DNA from: Streptomyces sp. NRRL WC-3618
GTDB lineage: Bacteria; Actinomycetota; Actinomycetes; Streptomycetales; Streptomycetaceae
Reading direction: 5' to 3'
NCBI RefSeq assembly: GCF_001280005.1
Contig: NZ_LGDW01000455.1
Span: forward strand, 1 to 64,000
DNA: 64,000 nt
A program made the translations under genes and the position numbers. Positions 9,001 through 20,092 of this stretch are shown here, piece after piece. How positions within the stretch are numbered: position 1 is the stretch's first letter; the number at the start of each line of letters is the position of its first letter. Under the pieces are notes generated by a model. The model was not told the DNA's origin, searched no databases, and worked only from the letters and a program-made list of their open reading frames with translations.

Positions 9001-12000
9001 CTTCGCGCTCGGCGGCAACTCACTGCTCGCGCTGCGCCTGATCGGTCGGATCCGCGACGAACTGAGCGCCGACCTGAGCCTGCGCGATCTGTTCGGGGCG
9101 CCCACTCCGGCGGCTCTCGCCGGTCCGCTCCTCGGCACGGGCGCGGTCGTACGGCCCGTCTCGCGGCCCGGGCCGGGAGCTGTCCCCGACGAGACTCCGC
9201 TGTCCTCCGCCCAGCGGCGCCTGTGGTTCCTCGACCGGCTGGAGGAGTCCGGCGCGGCCTATCACATCCCGCTCGCCGTACGGTTCACGGGCGCCCTCGA
9301 CGTGGACGCCCTGCGCCTGGCGCTGGCCGATCTGGTCACCCGGCACGAGATCCTGCGCACCGTCTATCCGGACACCGACGGCACTCCGCGCCAGCGGCTG
9401 CTCGACCCCGCCGCCGCCCGGCCCCAACTGCGTGTCGACCGGGCTTCGGAGGCCGAACTGCCGCACCGGCTTGCCCAGTTGACGGGTCTGGAGTTCCGGC
9501 TCACCGAGGACATCCCGCTCCGCGCCCATCTCCTCATGCTCGGCCCCGAGGACCACGTCCTGCTGCTGGTGCTGCACCACATCGCCGCGGACGGCTGGTC
9601 CCTGGATCCCCTCACCCGCGATCTGACCACCGCCTACCGCGCCCGCCAGGACAACCGCCTCCCGGACTGGACGCGACTGCCCGTGCAGTACGCCGACTTC
9701 GCCAGGTGGCAGGGTGAGCAGCTCGTCCGGACCGAACTGACGGGCCCTCACCGCGCCTACTGGACCCAGACGTTGGCGGGGCTCCCCGACGAACTCCCCC
9801 TGCCCGCCGACCGCCCCCGCCCGGTCCGTGCCACGCACCGGGGAGGCGACATCCCCGTACGGCTGGACGCGACCCTCCACCGGCGGCTGCGCGCCCTCGG
9901 CGCGGAGACCGGCACGACACCGTTCATGGTCGTCCAGGCTGCTCTGGCCGCCCTGTTGACCCGGCTCGGGGCGGGCACCGACATCCCCCTCGGCACCCCG
10001 GTCGCGGGCCGCGCCGACGACACGCTGGACGACCTGGTCGGCTGTTTCCTGAACACCCTCGTCCTGCGCACCGATACCTCCGGCTCCCCTACCTTCCGGC
10101 AACTGCTGGGCCGGGTACGGGAGAGCGACCTCGCGGCCTACGCCCACCAGGACCTGCCGTTCGAGCAGCTGGTCGAGGCTCTCAACCCGCCCCGATCACC
10201 GGCCCGGCACCCGCTGTTCCAGGTGATGGTCGCCTTCCGGCCCGGCGCCGAACCGCAACTCGACCTCCCCGGTCTCACGGCCACGGCGCTGCCCGTGGAG
10301 AGCGGCGCGACCAAGATCGACCTCACCTTCAACCTCGGTGAACGGCAGGCCGCCGACGGCTCACCGGACGGCATCGAAGGCATCCTCCAGTACAGCGCGG
10401 ACCTTTTCGACCGGACGACGGCCGAGGAACTCGCCGCCCGGCTGGAACGGCTGCTGCGCGCCGCCCTCGACGATCCCGACCGGCCCGTGGGCACGCTCGA
10501 CATCCTCGGCCCGGACGAACGGCGGCGCCTGCTCGTCGAGTTCAACGACACCGCCCAGGACGTGCCGGCGACGGCCTTCCACCGGATGTTCGAGGCGCGG
10601 GCGGCGCGGACACCGGACGCGGTGGCCGTGACAGACGCCGACACCGAATTGACGTACCGTCAACTCGATCTGGGGGCCGACCGTTTGGCGCGGGCGCTGG
10701 TCTCGCTCGGGGCCGGACCCGGCCGGATCGTCGCCTTCGCGCTCCCCCGGTCCGTCGACCTCGCGGTGGCGGTACTGGCCGTCCTCAAGGCGGGCGCCGC
10801 CTATCTGCCGCTGGACCCGGAGCATCCGGCCGAGCGGACCGCCTATCTGCTGTCCGACGCCGACCCGGTGTGCGTCATCACCCGGGATCCGCTGGCCGTG
10901 GACCGCCCGCTGGTGAGCCCCGACGCGGAGGCCCCCGACACCGGGACCCCGCTGCCCGACGCCCGCCCCGCCGACCCGGCCTACCTGATCTACACCTCCG
11001 GCACCACCGGGCGCCCCAAGGGTGTGGTCGTCGAGCACCGCAACCTCACCACCTACGTGGCCCGTTGCGTGTCGGCGTACCCGAGTCTGCGCGGCACCTC
11101 GCTGCTGCACGCCACGATGTCCTTCGACGCCACCGTGACGAGCCTGCACGGAGCGCTCACCGCGGGCGGCCGGGTGCACATCGCGGCCGTCCACGAGGCG
11201 GGCGCGGACCCGCTGCCCGGTGGCTACACCTTCCTCAAGGCCACGCCCAGCCACCTCGCCCTGTTGCCCGCCCTGCCCTACGACATCTCGCCCGCCGAGG
11301 AGTTCATGCTCGGCGGCGAGGCCCTCGTCGGGGAGGCCCTGCGCGCTTGGCGCCGGGCCCATCCCGACGTACGGCTGATCAACCACTACGGCCCGACCGA
11401 GCTCACCGTCGGCTGCACCGACCACCGCGTCGAGCCCGGCGACGACCTGCCGTCCGGCCCGGTACCCATCGGGCGCCCCATGTGGAACACCCGCGCTCAC
11501 GTCCTGGACCCCTGGCTGGGCCCGGTCCCGGCCGGCGTCGAGGGTGAGCTGTACGTGTCCGGCGACCAGGTGGCCCGGGGGTACTGGAACCGGCCCGGGC
11601 TGACCGCCGAACGGTTCGTCGCCGACCCGTTCGGACTGCCGGGCACCCGTATGTACCGCACCGGCGACCTGGCCGTGCGCCGGGCCGACGGCGTCCTGGA
11701 GCTGCGGGGGCGGGCCGACGGGCAGCTGAAGATACGGGGGCTGCGGATCGAGCCGGGCGAGGTCGAGGGTGTGCTCAGCGCGCACGGCGACGTCGAGCAG
11801 GCCGCGGTGGTGGTCCGCGAGGACCTCCCCGGGGTGCGCCGACTTGTCGCCTACCTCGTGGGCTCGGACGGCCTCGACGGCGACGACGTACGGGCGTTCG
11901 CGGCCCGGCGGTTGCCGGACCACATGGTGCCGGAGGCGTTCGTCGTGCTGGGTGCCCTGCCGATGACGCCGAACGGCAAGCTGGACCGGGCCGCGCTGCC

Positions 12001-13693
12001 CGCACCCCAGGTCACGGCCCTCGACGGGGCGCGCGCTCCGCGTACTGGGGGCGAGGAGACGCTGCGCGGGCTGTTCGCCGAGATCCTCGGCCGGGATCCG
12101 CGCGATGTGGGTGTGGACGACGGCTTCTTCGACCTCGGCGGCGACAGTATCGCTTCCATCCACCTCGTCAGCCGCGCCCTCGCGGCGGGGCTGCGGCTCA
12201 CCCCCCGCGACGTCTTCGAACAGCGGACGGTCGCCGGGCTCGCCGCGGTGGCCGCGGCACGTCCGGCCCCGCGGCGGGGGCCCGCCCGGGAACCGGCCGT
12301 CGGTGAACTGCCGCTGACCCCGGCCATGCACCGGCTGCGTGAACGCGGAGGCCCTGTCGCCTCGTTCAGCCAGTCGGCGCTCCTCGTGACGCCCGCCGGA
12401 GCCGACGAGAAGCGTCTGGCGGGCGCACTCCAGGCCGTGCTCGACCATCACGACGTCCTGAGGATGCGCGTGACGACCTGCGGTGACTGGACCGCGTACA
12501 TTCCGCCGGCCGGGAACCTGGACGCGGCCGAACTGCTGGAGCGGGTGGCCGTGCCCGACGGGGACTTCGGGGCGGTGATCGAGGCGCCGGTGTGTCAACT
12601 GAGCCCGGACGACGGCCGATTGATGCGTGCGGTCTGGTACGACGCCGGGCCAGACCTGTCCGGCCGCATGCTGCTGACGGTTCATCATCTGGCCGTCGAC
12701 GGTGTGTCCTGGGGGATCCTCCGCGACGATCTGGCCGCTGCCTGGCGGGACGAGGAACTGCCGCCGTCCGGCACGCCGTTCAGACAGTGGGCCCGACTGC
12801 TGGAGCGTGCGGCAGAAGCGCGGGCCGGTGAACTGGACGTCTGGCGGCAGCTGTTGGACGACCCCGACCCCTCGCCGGGCGCCCGCTGTACCGACCCCGC
12901 GCAGGACGTCGTCGCCGCGATGCGTCACCTGACCCGTACCCTCCCGGCCGCACAGACCGCCGACCTGCTCAGCACGGTCCCCGCCGCCTTCCACGCCCGT
13001 CCCGACGACGTTCTGCTCGCCGCCCTCGCCCTCGCCTTCGCACGGTGGCGGCACCATCCGGCGCTGCTGCTGGACATCGAGCGGCACGGACGGGAGGAAC
13101 TGGCCGAGGGGGTCGATCTGTCCCGGACCGTGGGCTGGTTCACCACTACCGTCCCGGCGCGGCTCGACCTCACCGGCCTCGACCTGGAGGACACCGCCCA
13201 GGTCCTCAGGAGCGTCAAGGAACAGCTGCGCGCCGTACCCGATCACGGCATCGGCCACGGTCTGCTGCGCCACCTCAACCCGGCCACCGCACCGGCCCTG
13301 GCCGCGCTCCCGGCCCCACAGATCGGCTTCAACTACCTCGGGCGCACACCGGCCACCCGCACACGGCCGGCCGACTGGTCGGCGGCGCCCGAGCCGCTTC
13401 CCGGCGCGCTCGCCCTCGGCGCCGCCCACGATCCCACCCAGCCCGTCGCACACGGTCTGGAGATCACCGCCGCGGCCACGGACGAAGGGCTGCGGGCCAC
13501 CTGGTCGTGGTCGCCCGGCAGTTGGGCCCAGGCCGACGTGAGCGCCCTGGCCGGGCTGTGGTGCGACGCCCTGGCCGCACTGACCCACGCCACCGCGGAG
13601 GGCGGACGGACCCCGTCCGACCTGTCACTGGTGTCGTTGTCCCAAGCAGAGATCGCCGAACTCGAAGCCGAGTTCGGAAGCGAGTGGAGGTAA
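6053..13693 (+). CDS. NRPS, modules 1-2 (C-A-T-C-A-T-E)
   Basis: 2546 residues. Domains: C1 about 1-430 (EntF-like, HH motif changed to DH with His134 kept), A1 about 450-930 (A3 core near 598), T1 (Ser990), C2 about 1045-1475 (LCL type, His1176), A2 about 1500-1970 (A3 core near 1647), T2 (Ser2032), E about 2080-2530 (His2212 in HHLAVDG). Pocket residues aligned by eye to GrsA: A1 D-A-Y-W-W-G-G-T-F-K, a valine-type code; A2 D-A-T-K-M-G-H-V-G-K, the aspartate/asparagine family with Lys278 and His322 that can bind an acidic side chain. The C-terminal helix ([13 protein letters not shown]) looks like an E-domain docking tail. ATG 6053 has GGAG 8-9 bases upstream. The protein should make (acyl-)Val-D-acidic residue; the acidic residue may be cysteate from the preceding gene (inference). 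Confidence 0.93.
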   Translation: MTVSRGLEPSAAQRSMWFGQRLDGAGAAYNVGEYTEIHGPVDPELFRTAVRLVVDATETLRSRFAADDDGVRLLVDAGPAWTMPVVVSAGAEAAREWMADDFGTAFDLFRGPLFRYALLCVADDHWIWYQAYDHIAVDGFSCSLIARRVADAYTALAAGAAHNPPPAPLAPLITADQAYRADGRHERDRAHWTNALAGRPDPVSLSARPPQVGDRFLRRTGHLPEPAGDLVHSAAELAGTRWSRVVLAATAAYLHRLTGAHDIVLGLAVTARQSETELATPGMASNVLPLRLSVRPDTPATDLVRQAARATRDLLAHQRHRGEELRRDLNWPQDGPRYFGPVVNIMAFGPELRFAGHPTTRHNLSTGPVEDLAVNVYDRADGQGVRVDLDASPEHYADAELTAHHRRFGHFVERFAAAATEPGTVVGRVALTLPGEQARLDGPAPASVVRGGGMPGLFAARVAADPDGIAVVHGEQTITRSELNARANRLAHRLLRLGVRPEDRVAVLTHRSDELIVALLAVLKAGGAYVGLDPRAPAARTRRILTETGAPVLLSDTADGSAYDGLRVVTCSDPSLVTEPDSDPEVPLHPDQLAYVSYTSGSTGTPKGVAVTHRDVVALAADSAFGGGAHARVLVHSPTAFDASTYEMWVPLLGGGTAVVAGAEEDIDAAGVARLTARHGLTALWLTAGLFRLVAEQDPGCFAGLRQVWAGGEAVPASAVRRVLAACPGLTVTNGYGPTETTTFATCRPCPDGAGVPDALPIGRPLDGMRAYVLDGALRPLPAGVVGELYVAGPGVARGYLGRPEATAERFTADPFGPPGARMYRTGDRVRLDGNGELEFHGRADGQVKLRGFRVEPGEVETVLAAHPQVAQAVVVVREDRPGDRRLVAYVVPAPGAAPEPEGLRAHVAEHLPGHLVPSAVASLDRLPLTANGKLDRAALPVPPVESGGSRAGRAPRTSQEEDLCGLFAHVLGLSSVGPDDSFFALGGNSLLALRLIGRIRDELSADLSLRDLFGAPTPAALAGPLLGTGAVVRPVSRPGPGAVPDETPLSSAQRRLWFLDRLEESGAAYHIPLAVRFTGALDVDALRLALADLVTRHEILRTVYPDTDGTPRQRLLDPAAARPQLRVDRASEAELPHRLAQLTGLEFRLTEDIPLRAHLLMLGPEDHVLLLVLHHIAADGWSLDPLTRDLTTAYRARQDNRLPDWTRLPVQYADFARWQGEQLVRTELTGPHRAYWTQTLAGLPDELPLPADRPRPVRATHRGGDIPVRLDATLHRRLRALGAETGTTPFMVVQAALAALLTRLGAGTDIPLGTPVAGRADDTLDDLVGCFLNTLVLRTDTSGSPTFRQLLGRVRESDLAAYAHQDLPFEQLVEALNPPRSPARHPLFQVMVAFRPGAEPQLDLPGLTATALPVESGATKIDLTFNLGERQAADGSPDGIEGILQYSADLFDRTTAEELAARLERLLRAALDDPDRPVGTLDILGPDERRRLLVEFNDTAQDVPATAFHRMFEARAARTPDAVAVTDADTELTYRQLDLGADRLARALVSLGAGPGRIVAFALPRSVDLAVAVLAVLKAGAAYLPLDPEHPAERTAYLLSDADPVCVITRDPLAVDRPLVSPDAEAPDTGTPLPDARPADPAYLIYTSGTTGRPKGVVVEHRNLTTYVARCVSAYPSLRGTSLLHATMSFDATVTSLHGALTAGGRVHIAAVHEAGADPLPGGYTFLKATPSHLALLPALPYDISPAEEFMLGGEALVGEALRAWRRAHPDVRLINHYGPTELTVGCTDHRVEPGDDLPSGPVPIGRPMWNTRAHVLDPWLGPVPAGVEGELYVSGDQVARGYWNRPGLTAERFVADPFGLPGTRMYRTGDLAVRRADGVLELRGRADGQLKIRGLRIEPGEVEGVLSAHGDVEQAAVVVREDLPGVRRLVAYLVGSDGLDGDDVRAFAARRLPDHMVPEAFVVLGALPMTPNGKLDRAALPAPQVTALDGARAPRTGGEETLRGLFAEILGRDPRDVGVDDGFFDLGGDSIASIHLVSRALAAGLRLTPRDVFEQRTVAGLAAVAAARPAPRRGPAREPAVGELPLTPAMHRLRERGGPVASFSQSALLVTPAGADEKRLAGALQAVLDHHDVLRMRVTTCGDWTAYIPPAGNLDAAELLERVAVPDGDFGAVIEAPVCQLSPDDGRLMRAVWYDAGPDLSGRMLLTVHHLAVDGVSWGILRDDLAAAWRDEELPPSGTPFRQWARLLERAAEARAGELDVWRQLLDDPDPSPGARCTDPAQDVVAAMRHLTRTLPAAQTADLLSTVPAAFHARPDDVLLAALALAFARWRHHPALLLDIERHGREELAEGVDLSRTVGWFTTTVPARLDLTGLDLEDTAQVLRSVKEQLRAVPDHGIGHGLLRHLNPATAPALAALPAPQIGFNYLGRTPATRTRPADWSAAPEPLPGALALGAAHDPTQPVAHGLEITAAATDEGLRATWSWSPGSWAQADVSALAGLWCDALAALTHATAEGGRTPSDLSLVSLSQAEIAELEAEFGSEWR

Positions 13694-13699
13694 CCCACG

Positions 13700-16600
13700 G
13701 TGACTCGGTCCGGAATCTCCGACATCCTGCCCCTGTCCCCGTTGCAGGAGGGACTTCTCTTTCACGCCCTGTTCGACGACGACGGCAGCACCGACGTCTA
13801 CGCGGCCCAGCAGGTCCTGGAGCTGACGGGCGACGTCGACCCCGCCGCCGTACGGGCCGCCGGGCAGGCCCTGCTCGACCGGCACCCGAATCTGCGCGCC
13901 TGCTTCCGTCGGCGGGAAAGCGGACAGCCGTTCCAGATCGTCCCCATGGACGTCGAACTCCCCTGGTCGGAAGTCGACCTGGCCACGCATGACGAGCCCG
14001 GCCGTGACGTCGCCTGGCAGCGGCTCCTCGACGAGGAGCGCACCCGCCGCTTCGACCTGGCCAAGCCGCCGCTCCTGCGCCACCTGCTCGTCCGGTGGGC
14101 CCCCGACCGCTACCGGCTGGTGATCACCAACCATCACATCCTGCTCGACGGTTGGTCCAAGCAGTTGCTCGTACGTGAGTTCAGCGCCCTGTACGCGGGC
14201 GAGCACCCGACCGCGCTGGCGATCGTGCCGCCGTATCGCGACTACCTGGCCTGGCTGGCCCGGCAGGACCGCACCGCCGCCGAACAGGCCTGGCAGGGCG
14301 CCCTCTGCGGGCTGACCGGGCCCACTCTGCTGGCCCCCGGCGCCCCCACCACGCCTTCCCTGCCCCACGAACTCGTCGTGGAGCTGACCGAGGAGCTGAC
14401 GGTCCGCGCCGAGACGACGGCGCGCGCGCTCGGTGTCACCCTCAACACCCTGGTCCAGGGCGCTTGGGGCCTGCTGCTGGGCCGGCTGACCGGGCGCGCC
14501 GACGCTGTCTTCGGCCAGACCGTCACGGTCCGCCCGCCCGAGCTGCCGAACGTCGCGTCGATGGTCGGATTCTGTATCAACACCGTGCCCACCTACGTCC
14601 GTTGGGACGAGGAGACCACGGTCGCCGATCTCCTCACCGGCATCCGGAGCCGACAGGCCGACCTGCTGCCGCACCAGTATCTCGGCCTCGCGGACATCCG
14701 GCGCGCGACCGGCACGAGCGACCTGTTCGACACCCTGTTGGCGTTCGAGAACTATCCCGCGTCCGCCGCCAAGGGTGCGTCCCAGGTGACCCGGCTCGCC
14801 GCCCGTGACGCCACCCACTACCCGCTCACCCTCTCCGTCCTGCCCGCCCGCCGGCTGGCCCTGCGTCTGTCGTACCGTCCCGACCTGTACGACGAGACGG
14901 GCGCCCGCACCCTGCTGGACCGTTTCGCGGCGGTCCTGGCGGCTCTCGCGGCCGACCCGGCGCGTCGTGTCCGCGAGGTGGAGGCGCTGCTGCCGGGCGA
15001 GCGGGAACGCTTCCTGGACCAGGCAGCCCCCGGGGCCGAACCGGCCGGCACCCTTCCCGAGTTGTTCGCCCGGCAGGTCGCGCGCACCCCCGACGCGACA
15101 GCCGTCGTGCACGACGGAACCCGTCTCACGTACGCGGAACTGGACGAGCGGTCCAACCGGCTGGCGCATCTGCTCGCCGAACGGGGCGCGGGACCGGAGA
15201 AGTTGGTCGCTCTGGCCCTGCCGCGCACGCCCGATCTGGTGGTGGCGGTGCTGGCGGTGCTGAAGACCGGCGCCGCCTATGTCCCCATGGACCCGGAGTA
15301 TCCGGCGGACCGGCTGGCGTTCATGCTGGCCGACGCGGACCCGGTGCTGCTGCTGACGGCGGACGGCCTGCCCCTCGCACGGACGCGGGTCGACGCGATT
15401 GACGTCGTCACGGTGGCCGAGTCGCTCGGCCACCCCGCCTCCGCACCGCAGTCGCCGCCCCCGGCTCCCGCCAACACCGCCTACGTCATCTACACCTCAG
15501 GCTCCACCGGCCGCCCCAAGGGGGTCCCGGTGCCGCACTCCAACGTCGTTCGGCTCTTCGAGTCGACCCGGCACTGGTTCGACTTCGGGCCGGACGACGT
15601 GTGGACGCTGTTCCACTCGTACGCCTTCGACTTCTCGGTGTGGGAACTGTGGGGCGCGCTGCTGCACGGCGGCACGCTGGTGGTGGTGCCGTACGCGGTG
15701 AGCCGTGAACCGGAGGAGTTCCTGCGGCTGTTGGCACAGGAGCGCGTCACGGTACTGAACCAGACACCATCGGCCTTCGGCGAACTGCTGCGCGCGGACG
15801 CCGCCCTGCCGGAGATCGGACGTGAACTCGCCCTGCGTTACGTGGTGTTCGGCGGTGAGGCACTCGATTTCGCGCGGGTCGCCGAGTGGTACACCCGGCA
15901 TCGCCAGGACGCGCCCGTCCTGGTCAACATGTACGGAATCACCGAGACCACGGTCCATGTCACCGGCCTGCCGCTGACCGAGGACGTGGTGCGGGCCGCC
16001 CAAGGGTCGATCGGCCATGCCATCCCCGACCTGCGCACGTATGTGCTGGACGCGGGGCTGCGACTCGTACCGCCGGGTGTCACCGGTGAGTTGTACGTGG
16101 CCGGCGCGGGCCTCGCCCGTGGATACCTGGGCCGGCCGGGGCTGACGGCCGGGCGGTTCGTCGCCGACCCGTTCGGGGGCCCCGGGGAGCGTATGTACCG
16201 CACGGGTGACCTGGCGCGCAGGTCGGCGGACGGTGCGCTGGAGTACGCGGGGCGGGCCGACAGCCAGGTGAAGATCCGTGGCTTCCGCATCGAACTCGGC
16301 GAGGTGGAGACGGCGTTGGCCGACCACCCCGAGGTCGCCCAGGCCGTCGTGGTCGAACGGGAGGGCCGGTTGGTCGCTTACGTCGTCGGCCGGGCCGCCC
16401 TGGACGCGGAGAGCCTGCGCCACCATGCGGGTGGCACGCTCCCCGAGCACATGGTGCCCGGCGCCGTGGTCGTCCTGGACCGGCTGCCGCTGACCGCGAA
16501 CGGCAAGCTGGACAGGGCCGCCCTGCCGGAGCCGGACGTGTCGTCCGGTGGGGGCCGTGCCCCGCGTACCCCGCAGGAGGAGATCCTGTGCGGCCTGTTC

Positions 16601-19600
16601 GCCGATGTCCTCGGCATGGCGGCGCACCGGGTGGGCGCGGACGACGGGTTCTTCGACCTCGGCGGCGACTCCCTGCTCGCCATGCGGCTGACCGACCGGA
16701 TCAGGGGTGCGCTGGCCGTCGCGCTGCCCGTCCGCACGGTGTTCGAGGCGCCGACACCCGCCGGGCTGGCCGAGCGGCTGAGCTCCGAGGACGCCGTACG
16801 ACGCCCCGAACTCGCCCCGTACGAACGGGGCCACGCCCCGATTCCGCTGTCGTACGCCCAGCAGCGGCTGTGGTTCATGAGCCGGCTCGACGGGGGCAAC
16901 ACCACCTACACCGTCCCCTGGGCCCTGCGCCTGGCCGGCCCGCTGGACCGGTCGGCGCTGCGGGCGGCCCTCGCCGATCTCGTGGCCCGCCACGAGCCGC
17001 TGCGCACCCTCTACCCCGACTTCATGGGCACCCCGTACCAGCGTGTCCTCGACCCGGAGGCCGGCAGACCGGAGCTCGCCGTCACGGTGACCACCGAGGC
17101 CGAACTCCCGGCGCTGCTCACCGCCGCCGCCAGGCACCGCTTCGACCTGTCGTCCGAACTCCCGCTGCACGCAACCCTGTACGAGCTCGACGCCGACACC
17201 CACGTCCTGCTGCTCCTCGCCCACCACATCGCCGTCGACGGCTGGTCCATGGCACCGCTGATGCGTGACCTGGAGACGGCATACGCGGCGCGGAGCATCC
17301 ACAACACCCCCGAGTGGCGGCACCTGCCGGTCCAGTACGCCGATTTCGCGCAGTGGCAACGCGAACTGCTGGGTGCCGCGACCGCGCCCGAGAGCCTGAT
17401 GAGCCGTCATGTCACCTTCTGGCGAAACGCGTTGGCTGGCGCTCCGGACGAGCTTCCTCTCCCCGTCGACCGTCCGAGGTCCGCCGAACCCAGCGGTGAC
17501 GGCGACCGGGCCGCCCTCACCATCGACGCCGGACTGCACGCGGACCTCGCCGGCCTCGCCGCCGACTCCAGGGTCACCCTCTTCATGGTTCTTCAGGCGG
17601 GACTCGCCGCCCTGTTGACCCGGCTCGGCTCGGGCACCGACATCACTCTCGGTACCCCGGTCGCCGGTCGCCCCGACGCGGGGCTGGACGACCTGGTCGG
17701 CTTCTTCGTGAACAGTCTCACCCTGCGGACGGACACGTCGGGCAACCCCACCTTCCGCGAACTGCTGCACCGCGTCCGGGAGTTCGACCTCGCCGCCTAC
17801 GCCCATCAGGACGTGCCCTTCGACCTCCTCGTGGACGCGCTCAGCCCGGAACGCACCCTCGCCCGCCACCCCCTCTTCCAGGTCGTGATCGCCTTCACCG
17901 GCCACTCCGCGCACCCGGATCTCTCCCTGCCCGGCCTGGGCGTGACCCGTGAACCCGTGGAGACCGGTGCCGCCCGCTTCGACCTCTCCCTCTATCTCAG
18001 TGAGCGCCGCGCGTCCGACGGCGGTCCGGCGGGCATCGACGGCATCGCCGAGTACAGCACCGACCTGTTCGACCCGGCCACGGCCGAGCGGCTCACGCGC
18101 GTAATGGTGCGTCTGCTGACCGCGGTCGCCGCCGACCCCGACGTACGCATCGAGGACGTGGACCTCCTCGGGGACGACGAACTCTTCCAGGCACCCGTCC
18201 GTCGGACACCGCCGGAGGCCGGAGCCACGGTTGCCACGGACGCCACGGCGCCGCCGTCCGCCGGTCAGGAACCCGCCACCCCAGCTGAACGCGTTCTCGC
18301 CGCGCTCTTCCGCGAACTGCTCAACCTGCCGGAAGTCCCTCTCGACGAGGACTTCTTCGCCCTCGGCGGCGACAGCATCTCCTCGATCCGGCTGGTGAGC
18401 CGGGCGGCCGAGGCCGGGGTCGTGATCAGTGCCCGGGACGTCTTCAAGCACCAGACGGTGAAGGAGCTGGCGGCGGTGGCACGTGGACCGGTCGGCGACG
18501 CGCCCGCACCCGACGGGGGCGCGTCGCCCGGCCTGCTCCCCACCGGCGACGGCACCGGCCCCGTTCCGCTCACCCCCGTCATGCGCTGGCTGCTCGAACG
18601 CGGCGGCCCGGTCGGCCGGTTCAGCCAGTCCGTGCTGCTGACGGTCCCGCCGACGGCCGACCTGCCCCGGCTGACCGACGCGCTGCAGGCCCTGCTCGAC
18701 CACCACGACATGCTGCGGTCCCGGTTCGACACCGGAACCGGGCCGGCCGCCGAGCCGGTACTCGACGTACGCCCGGTCGGCACGGTCCGCGCCGCCGACC
18801 TGCTCCACCGCCGGGATGTCCGGGCCACGGACGACCTCCACGCGGCGGTGGCCGAGGAGTTCGACCAGGCAGTGAGCCTGCTCGAGCCAGCGACCGGGGC
18901 CGTGGTCCGGGCCGTGTGGTTCGACGCCGGTCCGCAGCGGCCCGGGCGCCTGCTGCTGGTCGTCCATCACCTGGTCGTGGACGGCGTGTCCTGGCGCGTC
19001 CTCGTCCCCGACCTGGAGACCGCCTGGACGGCCGTGGCGGCAGGCCGACGGCCCCAACTGGCCGCTGTCGGCACGTCGTTCCGCCGCTGGGCCACCGTGC
19101 TGGGCGAGCAGGCGCGTACGCCGTCCCGAGTCGCCGAGGCCGAGCTGTGGCACGGCATCGTGGACGCCCCGCGCACCCCGCTGGGCGCGCGCCCGCTCGA
19201 CCCGGACCGGGACACCGCCGCCACGACCCGTTCGCTGCGGCTGACCCTGCCCACCGAAACGACCGGCGCCCTGCTCACCACCGTCCCGGCGGCCCTGCGG
19301 GCCGGCGTCCAGGACGTCCTGCTGACCGGTCTCGCACTCGCCGTCGCCGACCGTCAGGGCTCCCCGCACGTCGTCGTCGACGTCGAGGGCCACGGCCGTG
19401 AGGAGCTGACGCCGGGACTCGAACTGTCGCGTACGGTGGGCTGGTTCACCTCGCAGTACCCCGTCCACCTGGACCTGTCGGGCGTGGACGTGGCCGACGC
19501 GCTGGCCGCCGGACCCGCCGCCGACATCGCCGCCGGCCGGATCGCCGAGCGCCTGCGCGAACTGCCCGACCACGGCATGGGTTACGGCCTGCTGCGCCAC

Positions 19601-20011
19601 CTCAACCCGGACACGGCCGCCGAGTTGGCGAAGGCTCCCGTGCCGTCCATCGGCTTCAACTACCTCGGCCGGTTCACCGCCCCCGCCACCACGACCGGCA
19701 CCGAACTGTGGGCCTTCGCCCCCGAGTCGTCGGCACTCGGCACCGGCGCCGACCCCGGCCTCGCCGCCGCCCACGTGCTCGAGATCAACGCGGTGGTCCA
19801 CGACACCGGCACCGGACCGAGTCTGCACGCCGACTGGTCGTGGCCCGAGGGCGTCCTGACCGAACCGGAGGTACGGGCCCTGGCCGAGTCCTGGTTCGCC
19901 GCCCTCACCGCGCTCGTGTCGCGGACGGGCGACGGAACCGGCGGCGGCCTGTCGGTCGCGGGACTGTCCCGGGACGAGCTCGACGAGCTGGCAGCGGGCC
20001 TCGACGGCTGA
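13700..20011 (+). CDS. NRPS, modules 3-4 (C-A-T-C-T-E); module 4 lacks an A domain
   Basis: 2103 residues, starting at GTG 13700 with GGAGG inside the end of the previous gene. Domains: C3 about 1-440 ([12 protein letters not shown] start and HHILLDG, His146; DCL type, matching the upstream E), A3 about 455-930 (core near 598), T3 (Ser991), C4 about 1020-1500 (His1176, LCL-like), T4 (Ser1559) and E about 1610-2085 (His1757). A3 pocket D-F-W-N-V-G-M-V-H-K is a threonine code. Between C4 and T4 only a linker of about 40 residues remains, so module 4 has no adenylation domain and must be loaded in trans. The likely donor is the A-T protein at 25929-28568. The T4 residue is epimerised to D before the last module. 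C-terminal docking-like helix [13 protein letters not shown]. Confidence 0.93.
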   Translation: MTRSGISDILPLSPLQEGLLFHALFDDDGSTDVYAAQQVLELTGDVDPAAVRAAGQALLDRHPNLRACFRRRESGQPFQIVPMDVELPWSEVDLATHDEPGRDVAWQRLLDEERTRRFDLAKPPLLRHLLVRWAPDRYRLVITNHHILLDGWSKQLLVREFSALYAGEHPTALAIVPPYRDYLAWLARQDRTAAEQAWQGALCGLTGPTLLAPGAPTTPSLPHELVVELTEELTVRAETTARALGVTLNTLVQGAWGLLLGRLTGRADAVFGQTVTVRPPELPNVASMVGFCINTVPTYVRWDEETTVADLLTGIRSRQADLLPHQYLGLADIRRATGTSDLFDTLLAFENYPASAAKGASQVTRLAARDATHYPLTLSVLPARRLALRLSYRPDLYDETGARTLLDRFAAVLAALAADPARRVREVEALLPGERERFLDQAAPGAEPAGTLPELFARQVARTPDATAVVHDGTRLTYAELDERSNRLAHLLAERGAGPEKLVALALPRTPDLVVAVLAVLKTGAAYVPMDPEYPADRLAFMLADADPVLLLTADGLPLARTRVDAIDVVTVAESLGHPASAPQSPPPAPANTAYVIYTSGSTGRPKGVPVPHSNVVRLFESTRHWFDFGPDDVWTLFHSYAFDFSVWELWGALLHGGTLVVVPYAVSREPEEFLRLLAQERVTVLNQTPSAFGELLRADAALPEIGRELALRYVVFGGEALDFARVAEWYTRHRQDAPVLVNMYGITETTVHVTGLPLTEDVVRAAQGSIGHAIPDLRTYVLDAGLRLVPPGVTGELYVAGAGLARGYLGRPGLTAGRFVADPFGGPGERMYRTGDLARRSADGALEYAGRADSQVKIRGFRIELGEVETALADHPEVAQAVVVEREGRLVAYVVGRAALDAESLRHHAGGTLPEHMVPGAVVVLDRLPLTANGKLDRAALPEPDVSSGGGRAPRTPQEEILCGLFADVLGMAAHRVGADDGFFDLGGDSLLAMRLTDRIRGALAVALPVRTVFEAPTPAGLAERLSSEDAVRRPELAPYERGHAPIPLSYAQQRLWFMSRLDGGNTTYTVPWALRLAGPLDRSALRAALADLVARHEPLRTLYPDFMGTPYQRVLDPEAGRPELAVTVTTEAELPALLTAAARHRFDLSSELPLHATLYELDADTHVLLLLAHHIAVDGWSMAPLMRDLETAYAARSIHNTPEWRHLPVQYADFAQWQRELLGAATAPESLMSRHVTFWRNALAGAPDELPLPVDRPRSAEPSGDGDRAALTIDAGLHADLAGLAADSRVTLFMVLQAGLAALLTRLGSGTDITLGTPVAGRPDAGLDDLVGFFVNSLTLRTDTSGNPTFRELLHRVREFDLAAYAHQDVPFDLLVDALSPERTLARHPLFQVVIAFTGHSAHPDLSLPGLGVTREPVETGAARFDLSLYLSERRASDGGPAGIDGIAEYSTDLFDPATAERLTRVMVRLLTAVAADPDVRIEDVDLLGDDELFQAPVRRTPPEAGATVATDATAPPSAGQEPATPAERVLAALFRELLNLPEVPLDEDFFALGGDSISSIRLVSRAAEAGVVISARDVFKHQTVKELAAVARGPVGDAPAPDGGASPGLLPTGDGTGPVPLTPVMRWLLERGGPVGRFSQSVLLTVPPTADLPRLTDALQALLDHHDMLRSRFDTGTGPAAEPVLDVRPVGTVRAADLLHRRDVRATDDLHAAVAEEFDQAVSLLEPATGAVVRAVWFDAGPQRPGRLLLVVHHLVVDGVSWRVLVPDLETAWTAVAAGRRPQLAAVGTSFRRWATVLGEQARTPSRVAEAELWHGIVDAPRTPLGARPLDPDRDTAATTRSLRLTLPTETTGALLTTVPAALRAGVQDVLLTGLALAVADRQGSPHVVVDVEGHGREELTPGLELSRTVGWFTSQYPVHLDLSGVDVADALAAGPAADIAAGRIAERLRELPDHGMGYGLLRHLNPDTAAELAKAPVPSIGFNYLGRFTAPATTTGTELWAFAPESSALGTGADPGLAAAHVLEINAVVHDTGTGPSLHADWSWPEGVLTEPEVRALAESWFAALTALVSRTGDGTGGGLSVAGLSRDELDELAAGLDG

Positions 20012-20020
20012 CCCCGCGCG

Positions 20021-20055
20021 GAGCCGCGAAGAGCCGCGAAGAGCCGCGAAGAGCC
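20021..20055 (+). repeat. Tandem 10-bp repeat between NRPS genes
   Basis: Three exact copies of GAGCCGCGAA (20021-20050) and a half copy (20051-20055) fill much of the 81-base gap before the third NRPS gene. The other NRPS genes of the operon are nearly contiguous, so this expansion stands out. It could be neutral slippage; it has no obvious coding role. Confidence 0.8.
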
Positions 20056-20092
20056 CTACGACTCAGAAGAAACCGCGAGACGAGAAGACGAC

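Noticed and set aside
10361..13588. Long minus-strand open frame opposite the first NRPS gene
   Set aside because: Same reason: antisense shadow rich in Arg, Gly and Val with no motif.
15497..19828. Very long minus-strand open frame opposite the second NRPS gene
   Set aside because: It is the mirror of a GC-rich coding frame; no domains, and the plus-strand NRPS explains the DNA fully.
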